Program-made: the position numbers and the translations under genes
Source of the DNA: Phoronis australis
Lineage: Eukaryota; Phoronida; Phoronidae
Assembly (NCBI GenBank): GCA_002633005.1
Contig: NMRA01000868.1
Span: 49,529-113,528, forward strand
DNA length: 64,000 nucleotides
Direction: 5' to 3'
The notes under the pieces: model-generated
Told to the model about the DNA's origin: nothing
Seen by the model: the letters and a program-made list of their open reading frames with translations, nothing else
The model's database searches: none
Shown here: positions 62,013 through 64,000 of the stretch, one piece after another
Layout of the letters: each line of letters begins with the position of its first letter
How positions within the stretch are numbered: position 1 is the stretch's first letter

Positions 62013-62470
62013 CCCTTACAAAAATGAACTTAAGTTTTCATCGAAAAACTTAAGTTTTTGGTCTGAAAAACTTAAGTTATCATTCACGAAAACTTAAGTT
62101 TTCAGAAAACTTAAGTATTTTGGAACAAGTTTTTTGGAACGAACTTAAGTTTTCATAACTTAAGTTTTTTCAAAAATTTAAGTTTTAGAAAAATTTAAGT
62201 TCTGAAAACTTAAGTTTTTCAAAAACTTAAGTTTTCTGAAAACTTAAGTTTTGAAAACTTAAGTTCGCTCCAAAAAACTTGTTCCAAAATACTTAAGTTT
62301 TTGGATAACTTAAGTTTCAGAAACTTAAGTTTTTGAAAAACTTAAGTTTTGGAACAAGATTTAGTAACAAACATACGGTGGTAAGTCATCAAAACTTAAG
62401 TTTTTGAAAACTAAGTTTTCCGAACATAAAGTTTCAAGGAACTAACTTTTGAAAATTGAAGTTTTCTAAA
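62013..62470. repeat. AACTTAAGTT palindrome array 1
   Basis: It begins CCCTTACAAAAATGAACTTA and contains about sixteen CTTAAG words, most within the perfect 10-bp palindrome AACTTAAGTT. On a larger scale, 62111-62149 (TTAAGTATTTTGGAACAAG..) is the inverted copy of 62258-62297, centred near 62204. The array decays to the right of about 62400. Confidence 0.9.
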
Positions 62471-63759
62471 AGCAATAAGTTTCAATAGGACAGGCATTCA
62501 AAAATTTCGACTTTCACTAAAACAAGAGAGGAGTATAGTAACAAATTTAATGATTCTCATGAAGATTTAACAAACTAGAGTTCTATTAACATTTCATTAA
62601 CAGTGATTAATTGCAGAAAATAAAATGCACTTCCTAAAATACACTAGTTCCTTAAAATAAGTGAACATGTGAAATATCAAAATCTTCAAAACCAGAAACA
62701 TTTCAAAAATCAGTTCGTCAAGTATCATGCATACAATGCAGTGAAAACTGAATGAGGCTAATAATATATTCATATTTGCATCGTTCGCAGTCTATGACAA
62801 TTATGCGATAACTGAGGGAGCAAAATGGAATGTACTAACAAAAAATCACTACCAAATCATGAAACACAACAAAAGAAAATGTGATTACATAGCCAGGAAG
62901 GACTACAACAAAAGTCTATGTTTCAACAGCAGACTTTTCATCTAAAATTACAGCAATGACACCAAGAATAACAAATCACTTAATATGCAAAATCCAAGAA
63001 TATCTGCCGAGACAAAAGCATAACTTAAAACGTTACAGGTACAAATGTAACTAAAAGTTTATAGACAATGGCCTCAGGTCTGATTTTGGGAAGTACAATC
63101 CTTATGCTAGAAATAGTGCCTAGAATTACCTATTACTGTTTTCAACCTTAAAAATATCAATTTAAAAGTCAAAGTTTCGTTTTGTTGACAATCATAATAA
63201 CAGTAAATCCAATACACCCCATGGTGTGAACAAGTTTCACTAAAAGTAACCCAAAGTACAACCTAGTTATACGAGATGGAAATTAGAAAATTTAGACCTT
63301 TGACCACAAAAATATTTTTTCCTTTAATTTAAAGCTACTGAACTTCATACACATATCTATAGGGCCTTTCATACTAACATTGACGCGTCAAAGTTTTTGG
63401 GAGTGAATGTCAGTATGAACGCTTAAACTTTGGTCCTGGAAGGAAGTTAACAGTGCCAGTTAACTTCGCACTAAACAGGTGGATTTAATTGCTGTCACGC
63501 AGTATAAACGATCAAACTTCGGTACTATCGAAGTTATTGCCAGGGGCCACTGTTATCATTAACAATTGCATAAAAGTGTGATGGGTAATACTTGCTTATT
63601 CCTTGCTCTAATAATCACCAATCAATTTAAAAATAAGTTTTATGTCAATTAACACATGTAAATGTTCCCAAGTTGTCACATCTTAGCGTGCAGTGCTACC
63701 TTGCGATACCTTCAATCATGACAGCGTCACCTACTGTTTACTTCGAAGTTCATTAACTA
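62471..63759. other. Spacer between the two CTTAAG arrays
   Basis: AT-rich, no long frame. The part at about 63360-63560 contains several short inverted words (AACTTTGGTCC, GAAGTTAAC, GTTAACTTC) but no bounded element was made out. Confidence 0.45.
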
Positions 63760-64000
63760 CCCTTACAAAAATGAACTTAAGTTTTCATCGAAAAACTTAA
63801 GTTTTTGGTCTGAAAAACTTAAGTTTTCATTCCCGAAAACCTAAGTTTTTGGCGAAAACTTAAGTATTTTGGAACAAGTTTTTTGGAACGAACTTAAGTT
63901 TTCATAACTTAAGTTTTCAAAAAACTTAAGTTTTTCAAAAACTTAAGTTTTGAAAACTTAAGTTTTTCAAAAACTTAAGCTCTGAAAACTTAAGTTTTTC
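63760..64000. repeat. AACTTAAGTT palindrome array 2, cut by the window edge
   Basis: Its first 65 bases match the start of array 1 almost perfectly (CCCTTACAAAAATGAACTTA, then TCATCGAAAAACTTAAG and GGTCTGAAAAACTTAAG). The two starts are 1747 bp apart and in the same orientation. It continues beyond 64000. Confidence 0.9.

Noticed and set aside
62013-62470. CRISPR-like array of short repeats
   Set aside because: The repeats are self-complementary 10-mers with irregular spacing and no unique spacers, in a clearly eukaryotic setting.

Overview
This window is non-coding-rich genomic DNA from an animal, most likely a marine invertebrate. The reasons are exons with GT-AG boundaries separated by introns of 3.5 to 18 kb, low gene density, many decayed LINE and LTR retroelements and short inverted-repeat elements, and frequent TACATGTA-type words. 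The sequence alone does not fix the phylum: a mollusc, brachiopod, hemichordate, cnidarian or amphioxus would all be plausible. There is no sign of prokaryotic operons, CRISPR arrays or phage.

One real gene dominates. On the minus strand, eight exons between 56803 and 730 encode the interior of a secreted or membrane-anchored mosaic protein built from WSC and kringle modules. In transcript order they are: WSC1 (two exons, 56670-56803 and 52984-53164), WSC2 (one exon, 45996-46265), kringle 1 (40315-40635), kringle 2 (32276-32548), kringle 3 (26070-26354) and WSC3 (two exons, 7661-7824 and 730-898). All eight splice in frame: every module is bounded by phase-1 introns, and WSC1 and WSC3 are each split by a phase-0 intron at the same place. 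Together they give about 598 codons. Every WSC has eight cysteines and every kringle six. The start, the signal peptide and the C-terminal end were not found and are probably outside the window.

The introns and the flanks hold the rest. From left to right: a nested foldback element with a 212-N gap (3240-4444); a LINE ORF2 tail (5155-5619); a tandem array of about 434 bp ending in a 25-bp palindrome (11.7-13.1 kb); two inverted-repeat elements (14.1 and 16.8 kb); a 383-N gap just downstream of kringle exon 3; a reverse-strand LINE tail (33.6-33.95 kb); a badly broken relic of a multicopy uncharacterised protein (35.2-37.3 kb); a 1.07-kb near-identical duplication around a single N (41.36-43.51 kb), probably an assembly artefact; an LTR-retrotransposon leader and gag relic (44.4-45.6 kb); a 153-bp inverted-repeat element (49.2 kb); a second single-N duplication (51.9 kb); a LINE reverse-transcriptase relic (57.3-59.4 kb); and two arrays of the palindrome AACTTAAGTT at the right end.

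The points most worth following are the kringle-WSC architecture, the paired split WSC modules with related intron sequence about 50 kb apart, and kringle 1, the only kringle that keeps the Asp-x-Asp and Arg-Trp residues of a lysine-binding kringle.
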